DNA from: CAYMSF01 sp964392985 | GTDB taxonomy: Bacteria; Verrucomicrobiota; Lentisphaeria; Victivallales; Victivallaceae | Length of the DNA stretch: 64,000 nt | Direction of reading: 5' to 3' | NCBI GenBank assembly: GCA_964392985.1 | Contig: CAYMSF010000001.1 | Coordinates: 62,001 to 126,000, forward strand | Part shown: positions 17,339 to 27,286 of the stretch, piece by piece | How the letters are laid out: each line of letters opens with the position of its first letter | How positions within the stretch are numbered: position 1 is the stretch's first letter | Notes under the pieces: generated by a model | Database searches by the model: none | What the model saw: the letters and a program-made list of their open reading frames with translations, nothing else | What the model was told of the DNA's origin: nothing | Position numbers and translations under genes: made by a program

Positions 17339-18835
17339 TTATTCGATATTTTGTGTCGTGTTACCCGGTACGAGAGCGGAGATTACTTTTGATATCACTG
17401 GTGATTCCACTAAAATCAATAAACAGTCGCCGGACTCGATTATGCTGCTTCCTTTGGGAACGACGAATTGTTGATTGCGGCGGATCAGTACAACCAGTGC
17501 GTCAGCGGGCAGGGATAGCTCGGAAATTTTTTTCCCGTTAGCCGGGGAGTTTGGAACAATATCGACTTCGATCATATCACTATCCAAGGCATCAGTGCGC
17601 TCGAACTCCAATGGAGAACGCGGTTTCGGGGTGATAAGTTTGTTTAGTTTAAGTTTTTTGGCAACAAACATTATGGTCTTGCCCTGAATTAATATTGACG
17701 AAATGACAATAAAAAAGACTACATTAAAGATACGTTCAGAATCTTTATAGCCGGCTAACATAGGAAATGTTGCCAAAACAATTGGCGCAGCACCGCGCAA
17801 TCCGACCCATGAAATAAAGATCCGTTCACGATAATCAAACGCGCTTCCAAGCATAGATGTGAATACTGCAACCGGGCGGGCGATGAGTATCAGAAATAGT
17901 GACAGCATTAAACCAGGGAAAATTACTGAAATTGTCGGCAGTTTTGATGGAAATACCATCAACCCTAAAATAATAAACATACTTATTTGCATCAACCAGC
18001 CAATTCCGTCATGAAACTTTGTCAGAGTATGTTTATAAAAAAAGTTACTGTTTCCTATCATGATTCCGCAGACATAAACCGCCAGGAATCCATTGCCTCC
18101 GGCAGTTTCGCTGGCTCCGTAAGTGAATAACACAGTTGCAATGCCGAGAACATGGTATAGGCCATCAAAATTTAATTTCAACCGGTTAAAAAGCCATGGC
18201 AGTGATTTTCCCAGCATAATGCCGACAACGGCACCTATCGGCATTTTTAAAAAAAAGACCGGTAGTATTTCCCAGTATGAACCATGCGGATTGCTCAGCA
18301 TGCCGATCATAAAGATGGTCAAAAATACTGCCATCGGGTCATTGCTTCCAGATTCCAGTTCCAGCATCGGTTGCAATTTTCGCTTTAGTCCGACGCTCTG
18401 TGCACGCAGTATGGAAAAAACAGCAGCAGCATCGGTTGATGAAACGATTGCACCAAGCAATAACCCTTCTGCAAGAGAAAAATTTAGAATGTAGTACGCG
18501 AAGAATCCAACCATTGTTGCCGTTATCAAGACACCGATTGTGGCCAAACTTATACCGTAGCCGATAATTGGTCGAATCGTTTTCCAGTTAGTGTCCAGGC
18601 CACCGGAAAAAAGGATGAATGCCAGTGCAACAATACCAGTAATGTTGGCAATACTTGCATCTTGAAACTGGATTTTGCCAATGCCATCAGGCCCTGCCAA
18701 CATGCCAATGCCAAGAAACAATAGCAGTGCCGGCATATTGAATCGCTCTGAAAGTTTGCTGGAAAAAACGCTCATGGCCAGCAAAATTGCTGTGATTCCA
18801 AAGATTAAATTTACATTTATTGAACCTTCGTGCAT
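17339..18835 (-). CDS. potassium/proton antiporter, NhaP2/CvrA type (CPA1) with TrkA-C domain
   Basis: The 498-residue protein has about twelve membrane helices carrying the Na+/H+ exchanger fold (~10-400) and a C-terminal cytoplasmic TrkA-C domain (~410-490; IVPNSPANGKKISELSLP, LVVLIRRNQ). Conserved core motifs are SSTDAAAVFS and ELESGSNDPMAVFL. In CvrA/NhaP2 proteins this carries K+/H+ exchange that lowers cell K+. The ATG at 18835 is preceded by GCAGGA. A start at 18910 would add 25 residues with no ribosome binding site. A Kup potassium uptake gene at 35830 could be its functional opposite. Confidence 0.9.
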   Translation of the reverse strand: MHEGSINVNLIFGITAILLAMSVFSSKLSERFNMPALLLFLGIGMLAGPDGIGKIQFQDASIANITGIVALAFILFSGGLDTNWKTIRPIIGYGISLATIGVLITATMVGFFAYYILNFSLAEGLLLGAIVSSTDAAAVFSILRAQSVGLKRKLQPMLELESGSNDPMAVFLTIFMIGMLSNPHGSYWEILPVFFLKMPIGAVVGIMLGKSLPWLFNRLKLNFDGLYHVLGIATVLFTYGASETAGGNGFLAVYVCGIMIGNSNFFYKHTLTKFHDGIGWLMQISMFIILGLMVFPSKLPTISVIFPGLMLSLFLILIARPVAVFTSMLGSAFDYRERIFISWVGLRGAAPIVLATFPMLAGYKDSERIFNVVFFIVISSILIQGKTIMFVAKKLKLNKLITPKPRSPLEFERTDALDSDMIEVDIVPNSPANGKKISELSLPADALVVLIRRNQQFVVPKGSSIIESGDCLLILVESPVISKVISALVPGNTTQNIE

Positions 18836-19084
18836 AATATCCTGCCGGTGAACGTAAAATGTGTTTGCGAATTTTATTACGGCAATTGTAATTGCCGGTT
18901 GATTTAACATTTAAGCCGTAATTATTTACTATTGAATAAGGTACGTTGAGAACTGTTTAACCGCAAACTGCTTAAAGATTTTTTTATTAAAAAAAACGTT
19001 TAAATAATAAATTCATAAAATCAAAATTGTTTTCATCGAACATAATGCTAAATTTTTGCTTAAAGATACCACTAGGAGGTTGTT

Positions 19085-19348
19085 ATGGCAAGACATACGT
19101 TACTTATTCTCGTTGGGAACCGCAAGACGGCAGCTGTTGACGTACAAAAAACTCTCACCGCCTGGGGATGTTTGATCAAAACACGTCTCGGACTCCACGA
19201 TGGTGTTTTACAGGATTGTTCTGAAAAGGGATTGATCTTTTGCGAATTGACCGGTGATGAGGATAAACGCAAAGAATTAACGAGAAAACTTAACCTGATT
19301 AAAGGTGTCAAGGCAGAACAAATCTCGTTGGAATTAGAGCCGGAATAA
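19085..19348 (+). CDS. small ferredoxin-fold protein, TM1266-like putative regulator
   Basis: The 87-residue protein begins after a strong AGGAGG site. Its pattern resembles the TM1266 family of small ACT/NikR-C-like proteins, often annotated as putative regulators of iron-only hydrogenase systems: LLILVGNRKTAAVDVQKTL, then GCLIKTRLGL, then GLIFCELTGD, then KLNLIKGVKAEQ. The beta-alpha-beta-beta-alpha-beta order can be followed by eye. It stands alone between the antiporter and GDH genes, and no hydrogenase gene is in the window. The function is unproven and the family call is moderate. Confidence 0.75.
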   Translation: MARHTLLILVGNRKTAAVDVQKTLTAWGCLIKTRLGLHDGVLQDCSEKGLIFCELTGDEDKRKELTRKLNLIKGVKAEQISLELEPE

Positions 19349-19713
19349 ACGGTACAGTTGTAATATTTTTTTGCAAATTTATGTTTTGAGGTAATACGGC
19401 ATACTTTTATTATATTCTAATAATTTATGACAATATGCCAATTTTTTTTAAAAAATTGTTTTATAAGGATATCAAACCAATTCTAAAATCGGTATCTTAT
19501 TTATTCCATTTTCCAATTCATATCTAATCTTAATTGTAGTTAAATTTTAATTTGCATTTTATCATATTAATGTTATATTGAACTTTGTAATGTTGTTTAA
19601 CAAAGTATAGGTTTATTTATATTTTTAATGACAATTTAAAGATGAGTTATAGAACAGATTATCTGTTAGATGACAATCATGTATAGTCAACATCAAAATG
19701 GAGGAATTGAGTA
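19349..19713. other. AT-rich region upstream of NAD-glutamate dehydrogenase
   Basis: This 365-base stretch has no credible gene. It contains many A/T runs and a possible weak promoter (TTGCAT at 19552, TATATT at 19574). A GGAGG ribosome binding site for the dehydrogenase lies at its right end. Confidence 0.45.
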
Positions 19714-22665
19714 ATGAAAAATGACGGCAAGGCGGTAAGTGCTATAATCGTTAAACATACTGAGAAGTTACGTTACTGGTACGAGTTGCTCTGTGAAATT
19801 ATGCCGGATTATTTTTTTAAGACCTTTTCCACAACACAGGTTGAGCAGATTTTACCGTATTTGTTTAATATTGAAACACAGTCTGGTATTCAAAAAATCG
19901 AGCGTGAAAGCAATGTAATTCTAATTTATTTGAAGAGCGCAGAGAATAATTTACTGGTTACCAGCCGGATGATGCGTTGTCACAATATAGCTGGCGCGGT
20001 TGTTCACGAATCAAAACAGAAAATCATTGTTGGAAACAGTCCTAGAACGCTTGTCATTGAATATTATATGCTTTCTGACGGCAGTCACCTCGGGGGAGAA
20101 CCGACTATTGGATATAAGGAATTAGCTACAGCATTCAAACGAATGTATAAACAAATATCACCTGAGTTTACCGAAATCTATAACCGGATAAATTGGTATG
20201 GCGTAGCAGATCTGGATGCGGAAAAACTGGCAGAGCGTCTGAAATGGGCGATTGAAACTCAGGATAATGATTTTATACGTGTTGGAGTTGAGAAGGCTGG
20301 TGGACGTGAATTGCGATTAATTCTTGCGCGTCCGTGCGCGACACAACGTGGCGGTTTTTTTTATAAAATAATTGAAGCCGTCAACTTGAATGGCTTTAAT
20401 ATTGAGCGAGCGTATTTTCGTGATTTAACGCATCAGGGCAATGGGCATGAATTTAATCGGATGCCAGTGATTGTTAATACCCTTTATCTAACCTCGGACA
20501 AAGAAATAACCCCGGATTCAAAACGGGTTCGCCGGTTGTTAAATGAATTAAAACTATGCAACTGGGTGGATATGTCAGATTTGTTTCATCTTGAACTTGT
20601 TACCCGGCATGCGTTTTCTCTGTCTGATACCAACTTAATTCGCGCTGCCGCCGAATTCGTTCATTCTCAATTAGCTTTTGTTGACCGGAATGCCTACAAT
20701 GCTAACGATATTTCCCGTTTTATTGCGTTATATCCATGGATATTGAAGGAAATGCTGGCCTATTTTTATCAAAAATTTGAACCGGAAACTGAGCGTTCTG
20801 AACGCAAAACGCTATTACACTTACACCGGGTGGAAAAAGAAATTGAGTCAATTAATACCGGAATGTCTGAAAAAGACACTATGGTCAAAACTGTTTTCAG
20901 CAGTACCATTAATTTTTTCAAGAATATTCTAAAAACAAACTTTTTTGTTACAGATAAGGCAGCACTGGCATTCAGAATGAATCCTGAATTTATGATATTT
21001 TACGAACAGATATCTGAACACTATCGAAATGCATTTCCTTCTGACCGCCCCATGGGTGTTTTTTTCTTCTTTCGTGAAAGCGCTATCGGATTTCAAGTAA
21101 GATTTTCTGAAATTGCCAGAGGCGGTTGGCGTACTGTGATACCGAAAAACAGCGCTAATGATTTGGAAAGAAGAGATAACTTTGAGTTCGCCAGAGATGA
21201 AATATTCCGCGAAGTATTTGTGCTCGCTCATACACAGCATTCTAAAAATAAAGATATTTATGAAGGCGGCGCAAAGATGATTACTTTGTTGAATTTGGCA
21301 AACAACCGCCAATTCGAGCCTGCCTTATTTGAAGTTCAGCGTACTATTTGTGATGCACTGCTTTCACTGATTAACTACAATAAGAATCATAAACTGCGGG
21401 ATTCAGCGATAATTGATTATTTGCACGGTAAGGAAATCATCGAAATCGGGCCGGATGAAAATATGTCTGATGTAATGATTGAATGGATAAGTAATTATGC
21501 GGAAAAACTGAAATATACTCTCGGCGCAGGTTTGATATCAGGAAAGCCTGACCAGGGAATAAACCATAAGGAATATGGCGTTACTTCTTTTGGTTTACAT
21601 CAGTATGTATTGAAGATTATGAGCATGTTGGGAATAAATCCGGAATGTGATGAATTTTCCATTAAAATTTCAGGAGGCCCCTTTGGCGATGTCGCCGGTA
21701 ATGAATTGAAATTGTTGTTGGGGCGTTCAGGTAAGCAATGGCGATATCCAAACCTGAAAATTATTGCAATTACTGATGGTTCTGCTGCTCTATTTGATCC
21801 GGCCGGGGTGGATAGAGATGAACTTGTAAGTTTGACATTAATCAAGAATATTGACCAGTTTAATCCTGAAAAATTGAGTGGCGAGGGTGCATATATCATC
21901 TACTGTACGATTGAGAATATTAATGGCATCGAAAAACATCGCGGGTTCTTCAGGAAAAATGGAAAATTGCATGAAAAATTTCTCAGCCGTGACGAATTTA
22001 TGCGTATGTTCCAGAATAATCTTTACTACTATGCCGATATTTTTATACCATGCGGTGGTCGTCCTTCAACTTTGGATATATCCAACTGGCAAAATTACTG
22101 TCCCAACGGTCATAATAGTTCTAAGGCCATCGTCGAAGGGGCAAATTCGTTTATCACGCCCGCAGCTCGAGACAAGTTGCAGGATGCCGGAATCTATATT
22201 ATTAAAGATGCTTCCGCAAATAAATGCGGGGTTATAACCTCATCCTATGAAATATTGAGCGGTTTGCTACTTAGTAAAAACGAATTCAAGGAGGTTAAAC
22301 CAGAATTGGTCAAACAAATAATGGAACTGTTAAAGAACAGCGCCAATAAAGAGGCGGAATGGTTGTTCAATCAGTTAGATACTTCCAAAAAGAAATTGAC
22401 TGAACTTACGGATCAACTCAGTGAACAGATTAACACAAAAAATGTTGCTATTTCAAAATATCTTGATTCACATCCGGAAATGTTATGCGACAAAATTATT
22501 CTTGACCATCTTCCTCCTGTTTTTCGTGAACGATTCAGTGACCATCTTCACCGCATTCCACATGAATACAAAAAAGCCATCGTTGCAGTCGAACTTGCAA
22601 CCAGGATTGTTTATCGACAATACGACAGTGTTGAGTACGAAATTAAATCTGTCATATACATTTAA
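19714..22665 (+). CDS. NAD-specific glutamate dehydrogenase, large (~110 kDa) type
   Basis: The 983-residue protein belongs to the large bacterial NAD-GDH group found in Chlamydia and relatives, about half the length of the 180-kDa class and twice the usual hexameric enzyme. It converts glutamate to 2-oxoglutarate and ammonia. The catalytic region (~440-650) includes FSEIARGGWRTVIPK and IYEGGAKMITLL. The dinucleotide-binding region (~660-850) includes GGPFGDVAGNELKLL and AITDGSAALFDPAG, then PCGGRPSTLD and IVEGANSFITPAAR. The N-terminal ~400 residues are regulatory. The ATG follows GGAGG. An AT-only hairpin lies downstream. Together with icd it links TCA carbon to amino acid catabolism. Confidence 0.93.
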   Translation: MKNDGKAVSAIIVKHTEKLRYWYELLCEIMPDYFFKTFSTTQVEQILPYLFNIETQSGIQKIERESNVILIYLKSAENNLLVTSRMMRCHNIAGAVVHESKQKIIVGNSPRTLVIEYYMLSDGSHLGGEPTIGYKELATAFKRMYKQISPEFTEIYNRINWYGVADLDAEKLAERLKWAIETQDNDFIRVGVEKAGGRELRLILARPCATQRGGFFYKIIEAVNLNGFNIERAYFRDLTHQGNGHEFNRMPVIVNTLYLTSDKEITPDSKRVRRLLNELKLCNWVDMSDLFHLELVTRHAFSLSDTNLIRAAAEFVHSQLAFVDRNAYNANDISRFIALYPWILKEMLAYFYQKFEPETERSERKTLLHLHRVEKEIESINTGMSEKDTMVKTVFSSTINFFKNILKTNFFVTDKAALAFRMNPEFMIFYEQISEHYRNAFPSDRPMGVFFFFRESAIGFQVRFSEIARGGWRTVIPKNSANDLERRDNFEFARDEIFREVFVLAHTQHSKNKDIYEGGAKMITLLNLANNRQFEPALFEVQRTICDALLSLINYNKNHKLRDSAIIDYLHGKEIIEIGPDENMSDVMIEWISNYAEKLKYTLGAGLISGKPDQGINHKEYGVTSFGLHQYVLKIMSMLGINPECDEFSIKISGGPFGDVAGNELKLLLGRSGKQWRYPNLKIIAITDGSAALFDPAGVDRDELVSLTLIKNIDQFNPEKLSGEGAYIIYCTIENINGIEKHRGFFRKNGKLHEKFLSRDEFMRMFQNNLYYYADIFIPCGGRPSTLDISNWQNYCPNGHNSSKAIVEGANSFITPAARDKLQDAGIYIIKDASANKCGVITSSYEILSGLLLSKNEFKEVKPELVKQIMELLKNSANKEAEWLFNQLDTSKKKLTELTDQLSEQINTKNVAISKYLDSHPEMLCDKIILDHLPPVFRERFSDHLHRIPHEYKKAIVAVELATRIVYRQYDSVEYEIKSVIYI

Positions 22666-22722
22666 TATAATATTGTCGATAATTCAATAATCAGTACAAT
22701 CCTGCTTACGCGTCTACTCGAG

Positions 22723-22751
22723 TATAATAAAAAATATCATTTTTTATTATA
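22723..22751 (+). terminator. AT-only hairpin downstream of NAD-GDH
   Basis: TATAATAAAAAAT (22723-22735) pairs with ATTTTTTATTATA (22739-22751) around a 3-base loop, a perfect 13-bp stem. The descending arm is itself U-rich. It is likely a weak or bidirectional terminator. Confidence 0.5.
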
Positions 22752-22975
22752 TATCAGTTTCTCTTCCCGACAATAGAATTAAAAAGTTGATGTTTAAAAT
22801 TCGGTTTGTCTTGATGCGTCTATTCTTTCCTCTCTTAGTCAATATAAAAGAGGATAGTTTTTACCCTCATAAAATTAGTAATAATTTTGATTGATATGAT
22901 TATAATTGTTTGCAATATTGCACATAGCAGGTTATCTTTAGTCTCGTTTATGTAAGGGTGCGTCTTAAAGTTGAA

Positions 22976-23566
22976 ATGCAATTATTGGAATATTATTTAA
23001 ATATTATGGATAAAAGGGTTGCCAACATAACTGAGTTTAAAAGTCACAATTCAACTTATTCAAGAGTTGCAAAGACTAATATTTTAAACGGTAAAGAAGA
23101 CTTACAGTGGAAGAAAGAATGCCACAATGAGTCTTATATTTTGGATAGGATCCGGTATCTTTCCCCTCAAGACTGGTCATGTTTGATTGGACAACTTATG
23201 CCTATAATCGAATATAACAGCAGTGTTGAAAATCCCGAGGAGTGGGTTAGCATTGAAGGCGGTCTTGTTACGGTTTTTGACGTTTTCCCGAAGGACTACA
23301 GAAACACCAATGGCATATTTTTGCCAGGCGGTATTTTTTTCTATCGGCAGAAAATTGACAATGAAAAGTTTGTTTACGGGTATAGTGGTCTGGTTGTTCG
23401 CGTTGGCAATCCCAACAACCCGAATTCATACATTGAGTTGAAACGAAAAGATTATAACGTTACCAATACCGTCAGTCTTGGAGTATTCAAACAAAAAAAT
23501 GACACTCCTGCTGGAGACTCTAAAAGCGATTTACTTAAAGCTTATGCACAAATGGGCATTAAATAG
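22976..23566 (+). CDS. hypothetical protein
   Basis: I do not recognise this protein of 196 residues. It appears soluble, with no signal peptide or membrane helix. The middle holds YLSPQDWSCLIGQLMPIIEY and the C-terminal half is strand- and loop-rich with aromatic residues (LPGGIFFYRQKI, FVYGYSGLVVRVGNPNN). The last ~30 residues are polar and end KAYAQMGIK. The start is uncertain: GTG at 22958, ATG at 22976 and ATG at 23006 all lack a good ribosome binding site. It stands alone in unusually AT-rich flanks between GDH and the convergent AraC gene, which could fit an acquired gene. Confidence 0.6.
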   Translation: MQLLEYYLNIMDKRVANITEFKSHNSTYSRVAKTNILNGKEDLQWKKECHNESYILDRIRYLSPQDWSCLIGQLMPIIEYNSSVENPEEWVSIEGGLVTVFDVFPKDYRNTNGIFLPGGIFFYRQKIDNEKFVYGYSGLVVRVGNPNNPNSYIELKRKDYNVTNTVSLGVFKQKNDTPAGDSKSDLLKAYAQMGIK

Positions 23567-23747
23567 TAATTTTCGCGACCTTTCTTTCGCATAATAAAAT
23601 TCATAAATTTGTTCTAAATATCTACAGGCATTGAGTCGTTTTCCGATATTATTATAATTAACTTCGATTCAATAGTTTCGCATTTTCAGACTTATCAGGC
23701 CGATAATATTGCGGCATTATTCAGATTGTCGTTAATTACTTTCCATA

Positions 23748-24611
23748 TCAACGCTGCGGGTTGAATATACTGCGCGACTTTCGAAGATATCTTCCCGGCG
23801 GGTCTCCGTATTGCCTCAAGAAGCATCTGCGGAAATATGAAACGTTTTTGAAACCGGTATCATACATTATCTCGTCAATTGTTTTGCGTGTATTGCGTAA
23901 TTGCCTGGCTGCTTCATTAATGCGCAGTCTGGTAATTAATGCTTGCGGCGTTTCATTGTAGTATTTTTTCATGTATCGAGTAAGATGTTCCTGACTTTTC
24001 CCTGCAAGGTTTATAAATCTGGGTAACCCTCGGTTGAAGTTTTCAATTTTCTGCATTTCTCTACATGTAGATATCAGCCATTCGGGGGCATTGCCATATG
24101 AAAGCATCGTTCGCTGGTATAGCATTAACATGAAGTCAATAATCAGGCTTTTTACACAAAGAATTTTCATCGGCGTATAATCAGATTTTTCACTGAATTT
24201 TCGAATTAATTCAACCTTTTCGATGAGCATCTTGCGCTCTATATCGGAAGTTTTCGTCACACAGCAGGAATTGTCTTCAATACTGAAATTTATTGAATTA
24301 TTGAAAAATAGTAATGTATCATCAAAGACTTCCCGGCGTAACACAATATTTATTATATGCAACTTATCGATATCTGAAAGATTGCCGATAGTATGAACAT
24401 CATCAGGACGAATAATGCATACAGAACCCGGATTAAGAAGGATTGGTACAGCGTTGAGTTTGTGATGCATGATGCCTTCGAGTATAATGAACATCTCATA
24501 ATAATCGTGTGAATGTTCCTTGTATATCTCGTGAGGATAAAATGTGGTATCCTGAAGGTTTACCGGGTTGTGTTCAGAAAGATTTACATTACTGTTCGAA
24601 AGTTTTATCAT
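23748..24611 (-). CDS. AraC-family transcriptional regulator
   Basis: The 287-residue protein has an N-terminal cupin (~20-130; YPHEIYKEHSHDYYEMFIIL up to the last strand) and a C-terminal AraC HTH pair (~185-283; NEAARQLRNTRKTIDEIM, then GFKNVSYFRRCFLRQYGDPP). The gene is divergent from the beta-mannosidase gene, with 135 bases between the starts. In this family such pairs commonly mean that the regulator controls the neighbouring glycoside hydrolase, so mannoside-responsive control is a reasonable inference. Confidence 0.88.
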   Translation of the reverse strand: MIKLSNSNVNLSEHNPVNLQDTTFYPHEIYKEHSHDYYEMFIILEGIMHHKLNAVPILLNPGSVCIIRPDDVHTIGNLSDIDKLHIINIVLRREVFDDTLLFFNNSINFSIEDNSCCVTKTSDIERKMLIEKVELIRKFSEKSDYTPMKILCVKSLIIDFMLMLYQRTMLSYGNAPEWLISTCREMQKIENFNRGLPRFINLAGKSQEHLTRYMKKYYNETPQALITRLRINEAARQLRNTRKTIDEIMYDTGFKNVSYFRRCFLRQYGDPPGRYLRKSRSIFNPQR

Positions 24612-24746
24612 ATTTCACCTAAAAATTATTGTAATATATCAATATAGTATCTTTTAAATGAATATTGTAGTAGAAATATATCATTGCAGAATGTATTTTT
24701 AAGATAAATCATTTTATAATAATTAATTTACAGGTTATGAATCAAT

Positions 24747-27200
24747 ATGAAAAGAATTGACCTTGCAGGAAAATGGAATTTGGAAAGTGAAGACCATAAA
24801 CTGAAAATAGTGGCTGAAGTGCCCGGCGATAATTACAGCGCATTATTGGCTGCTGGTAAAATACCCGATCCATATGTCAAAAAAAATGAAAATGAAGTTC
24901 AATGGGTCAGTGATTGCGGATGGACTTATCAACGAGATTTTCATGTAAGTAAAGAATTTGCGGCTGGAAAATATGTCTTTTTAAACGCAGAAAGTATTGA
25001 TACCTTTGCCGAAATTTCAATCAATGGCAATAAGACCGGGGCAACTGAAAACATGTTCAGACGTTATAGATTTGACGTAAAGAAGTTTTTAAAACCTGGT
25101 AGAAATACAATAAAGATTGTATTGCGCAGCCCAGTCAAGGTTGCCGTAGATGAATCCGAAAAACAACCGTTCCCGGTGCAATGGACCGGGAATAACCAAG
25201 TTGCACACATGAATCTTATTCGTAAAACACAATGTCATGCCGGATGGGATTGGGGTATCTGCATGATTCCCTCGGGTATTTACGGTGAACTTTACTTGCA
25301 ACGCGTTGAATGTTGTCGAATTGAACATGTTTATACCGAACAGTCTCATTTAAAAGGCAAATGCAGTGTAAAAGTTATCACTGAACTCTTTGCAAAAGCA
25401 TCAGGACAGACAATATTGAATGTTCGCCTTGGTGATCAGGAAGAGGAAATTTGTGTTACATTGAAATCAGGTTTGAACATAGTAAGTACTGTTTTTGACG
25501 TAAAAAATCCTCATTTATGGTGGCCGGCAGGATATGGACCGCAACCTTTATACAAGCTTTCTGTCGCAACGCCAGACGATTGTATTGAAAAGGAAATAGG
25601 CCTGAGAAAAGTTGAGCTGATTAATAAAAAAGATGAAATCGGTGTCAGTATGACTTTCCGCGTCAATGACGTGGATGTTTTTTGCAAGGGCGCAAACTGG
25701 ATTCCGGCTGATGCTTTTCCGCAACGGCAGACACCTGAAGTTTTTGAGCGTTTGTTACAGGATGCTGTCGCCGCCAACATGAACATGATTCGTGTGTGGG
25801 GTGGCGGTCAATATGAAAATGATGCTTTTTATACTATTTGCGATCGTCTCGGTCTTATGATTTGGCACGATATGATGTTTTCGTGCTCCCTTTATCCTTC
25901 TACCGATACTTTTATAGCCAATGTTCGGGAAGAAGCAGAATATCAAGTCAAACGGCTGCGCAGTCATCCCTCTATTGTAATCTGGTGCGGTGATAATGAA
26001 GTGGCAGGAGCTGTGCATTGGTACTCCAACGAGCAGTCCAGGGAAAAATTTCTGCTGAATTATGCTAAACTCAACTGGGAAATCGGGAAAGCGGTTAAAT
26101 CTGCTGATCCTGAACGTGTTTTCTGGCCCAGTTCTCCTTGCAACGGTCCCGAAAGTTATGGTGATGGCTGGCATGACGACAAGCAGGGAGATATGCACTA
26201 CTGGGAAGTATGGCACTCCGGCAAACCGTTTGAGGCTTATTTCGATGTTATTCCACGTTTCTGTTCTGAATTCGGCTATCAGTCATTTCCGGAAATGAAA
26301 ACAATCAGACAGTTTGCGGATGAGGTTGATTTCAATGTTACGTCGCCAGTAATGGAACATCATCAGCGCAATCCAGCCGGAAATTCCAAAATTATCAATA
26401 TGTTTGCGACATATTTTCGCATTCCTGACGGTTTTGAAAATTTTGTATATCTCAGTCAGGTACAACAGGCATTGGCAATCAAAACTGCAGTAGAGTATTG
26501 GCGGCATTTGCGTCCTGTGTGTATGGGGGCAATATACTGGCAGTTGAATGACAATTGGCCGGTTGCGTCATGGGCGAGTATTGATTATTTTGGTAGATGG
26601 AAGCAGTTGCATTACCACGCTAAAAGGTTTTTTGCCCCAATCATCATATCATCGTTTCAAAACAAGAGCGGGGAAGTTGAGGTATGGGTGACCAATGACC
26701 TGATGGATGTTGCGGAATGTGCAATATCTATTTCTGTCATGGATTTTTCTGGTTGCGAAACCAAAAAAATTAAACTAAAAACAAAAGTTAATGCCGGCAG
26801 TGCTCAAAAGATAGCGGTTTATCCTGTTGGTAAACTCGTATCTTCCCCGGAAGTTGGATTCATGTATATGCGTCTGAATGCGACATCCGGGTCGGGTAAA
26901 TATAGCCACCGCAACGAACATTTTTTTACTCAGTACAAACGTTGTGAGCTTTCATTGGCGAAGATAACGGCTAAAATGAAAAAATGCAAAAACAATTTTG
27001 AGATATTACTTACAACTGATAAACCGGTGTTTTTCGTAAACCTGGAAATGAAAAATATCGATGGAATATTCTCTGAAAATAGTTTTACGCTTATACCGGG
27101 TGAACCGAATAAGGTTATTTTTACTCCAACGTCAGGACAGAAAAATATCACTTCAACGGGAACTTTGCTTATCAAGCACTTGCGCCAAAGCTATGTATGA
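24747..27200 (+). CDS. glycoside hydrolase family 2 beta-mannosidase
   Basis: GH2 beta-mannosidases release mannose from beta-mannosides such as manno-oligosaccharides and N-glycan cores. The 817-residue protein has the jelly-roll N-terminal domain (DLAGKWNL start, ~1-170), an immunoglobulin-like domain (~180-285), the TIM barrel (~290-600) and C-terminal beta domains. The acid/base is E418 in WCGDNEVAG and the nucleophile is E508 in FCSEFGYQS. WDWGICMIPSGIYG and MIRVWGGGQYE are further family marks. No signal peptide is seen, so it is probably cytoplasmic and acts on imported oligosaccharides. It diverges from an AraC regulator. Confidence 0.93.
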   Translation: MKRIDLAGKWNLESEDHKLKIVAEVPGDNYSALLAAGKIPDPYVKKNENEVQWVSDCGWTYQRDFHVSKEFAAGKYVFLNAESIDTFAEISINGNKTGATENMFRRYRFDVKKFLKPGRNTIKIVLRSPVKVAVDESEKQPFPVQWTGNNQVAHMNLIRKTQCHAGWDWGICMIPSGIYGELYLQRVECCRIEHVYTEQSHLKGKCSVKVITELFAKASGQTILNVRLGDQEEEICVTLKSGLNIVSTVFDVKNPHLWWPAGYGPQPLYKLSVATPDDCIEKEIGLRKVELINKKDEIGVSMTFRVNDVDVFCKGANWIPADAFPQRQTPEVFERLLQDAVAANMNMIRVWGGGQYENDAFYTICDRLGLMIWHDMMFSCSLYPSTDTFIANVREEAEYQVKRLRSHPSIVIWCGDNEVAGAVHWYSNEQSREKFLLNYAKLNWEIGKAVKSADPERVFWPSSPCNGPESYGDGWHDDKQGDMHYWEVWHSGKPFEAYFDVIPRFCSEFGYQSFPEMKTIRQFADEVDFNVTSPVMEHHQRNPAGNSKIINMFATYFRIPDGFENFVYLSQVQQALAIKTAVEYWRHLRPVCMGAIYWQLNDNWPVASWASIDYFGRWKQLHYHAKRFFAPIIISSFQNKSGEVEVWVTNDLMDVAECAISISVMDFSGCETKKIKLKTKVNAGSAQKIAVYPVGKLVSSPEVGFMYMRLNATSGSGKYSHRNEHFFTQYKRCELSLAKITAKMKKCKNNFEILLTTDKPVFFVNLEMKNIDGIFSENSFTLIPGEPNKVIFTPTSGQKNITSTGTLLIKHLRQSYV

Positions 27201-27286
27201 TAGTGTCGGGATTATTTATAAGCTCAGTAATTTAATTATTGAATAGTCATGTGTAGTGTCTTTTTATCATTACATGAGTAATGAAA

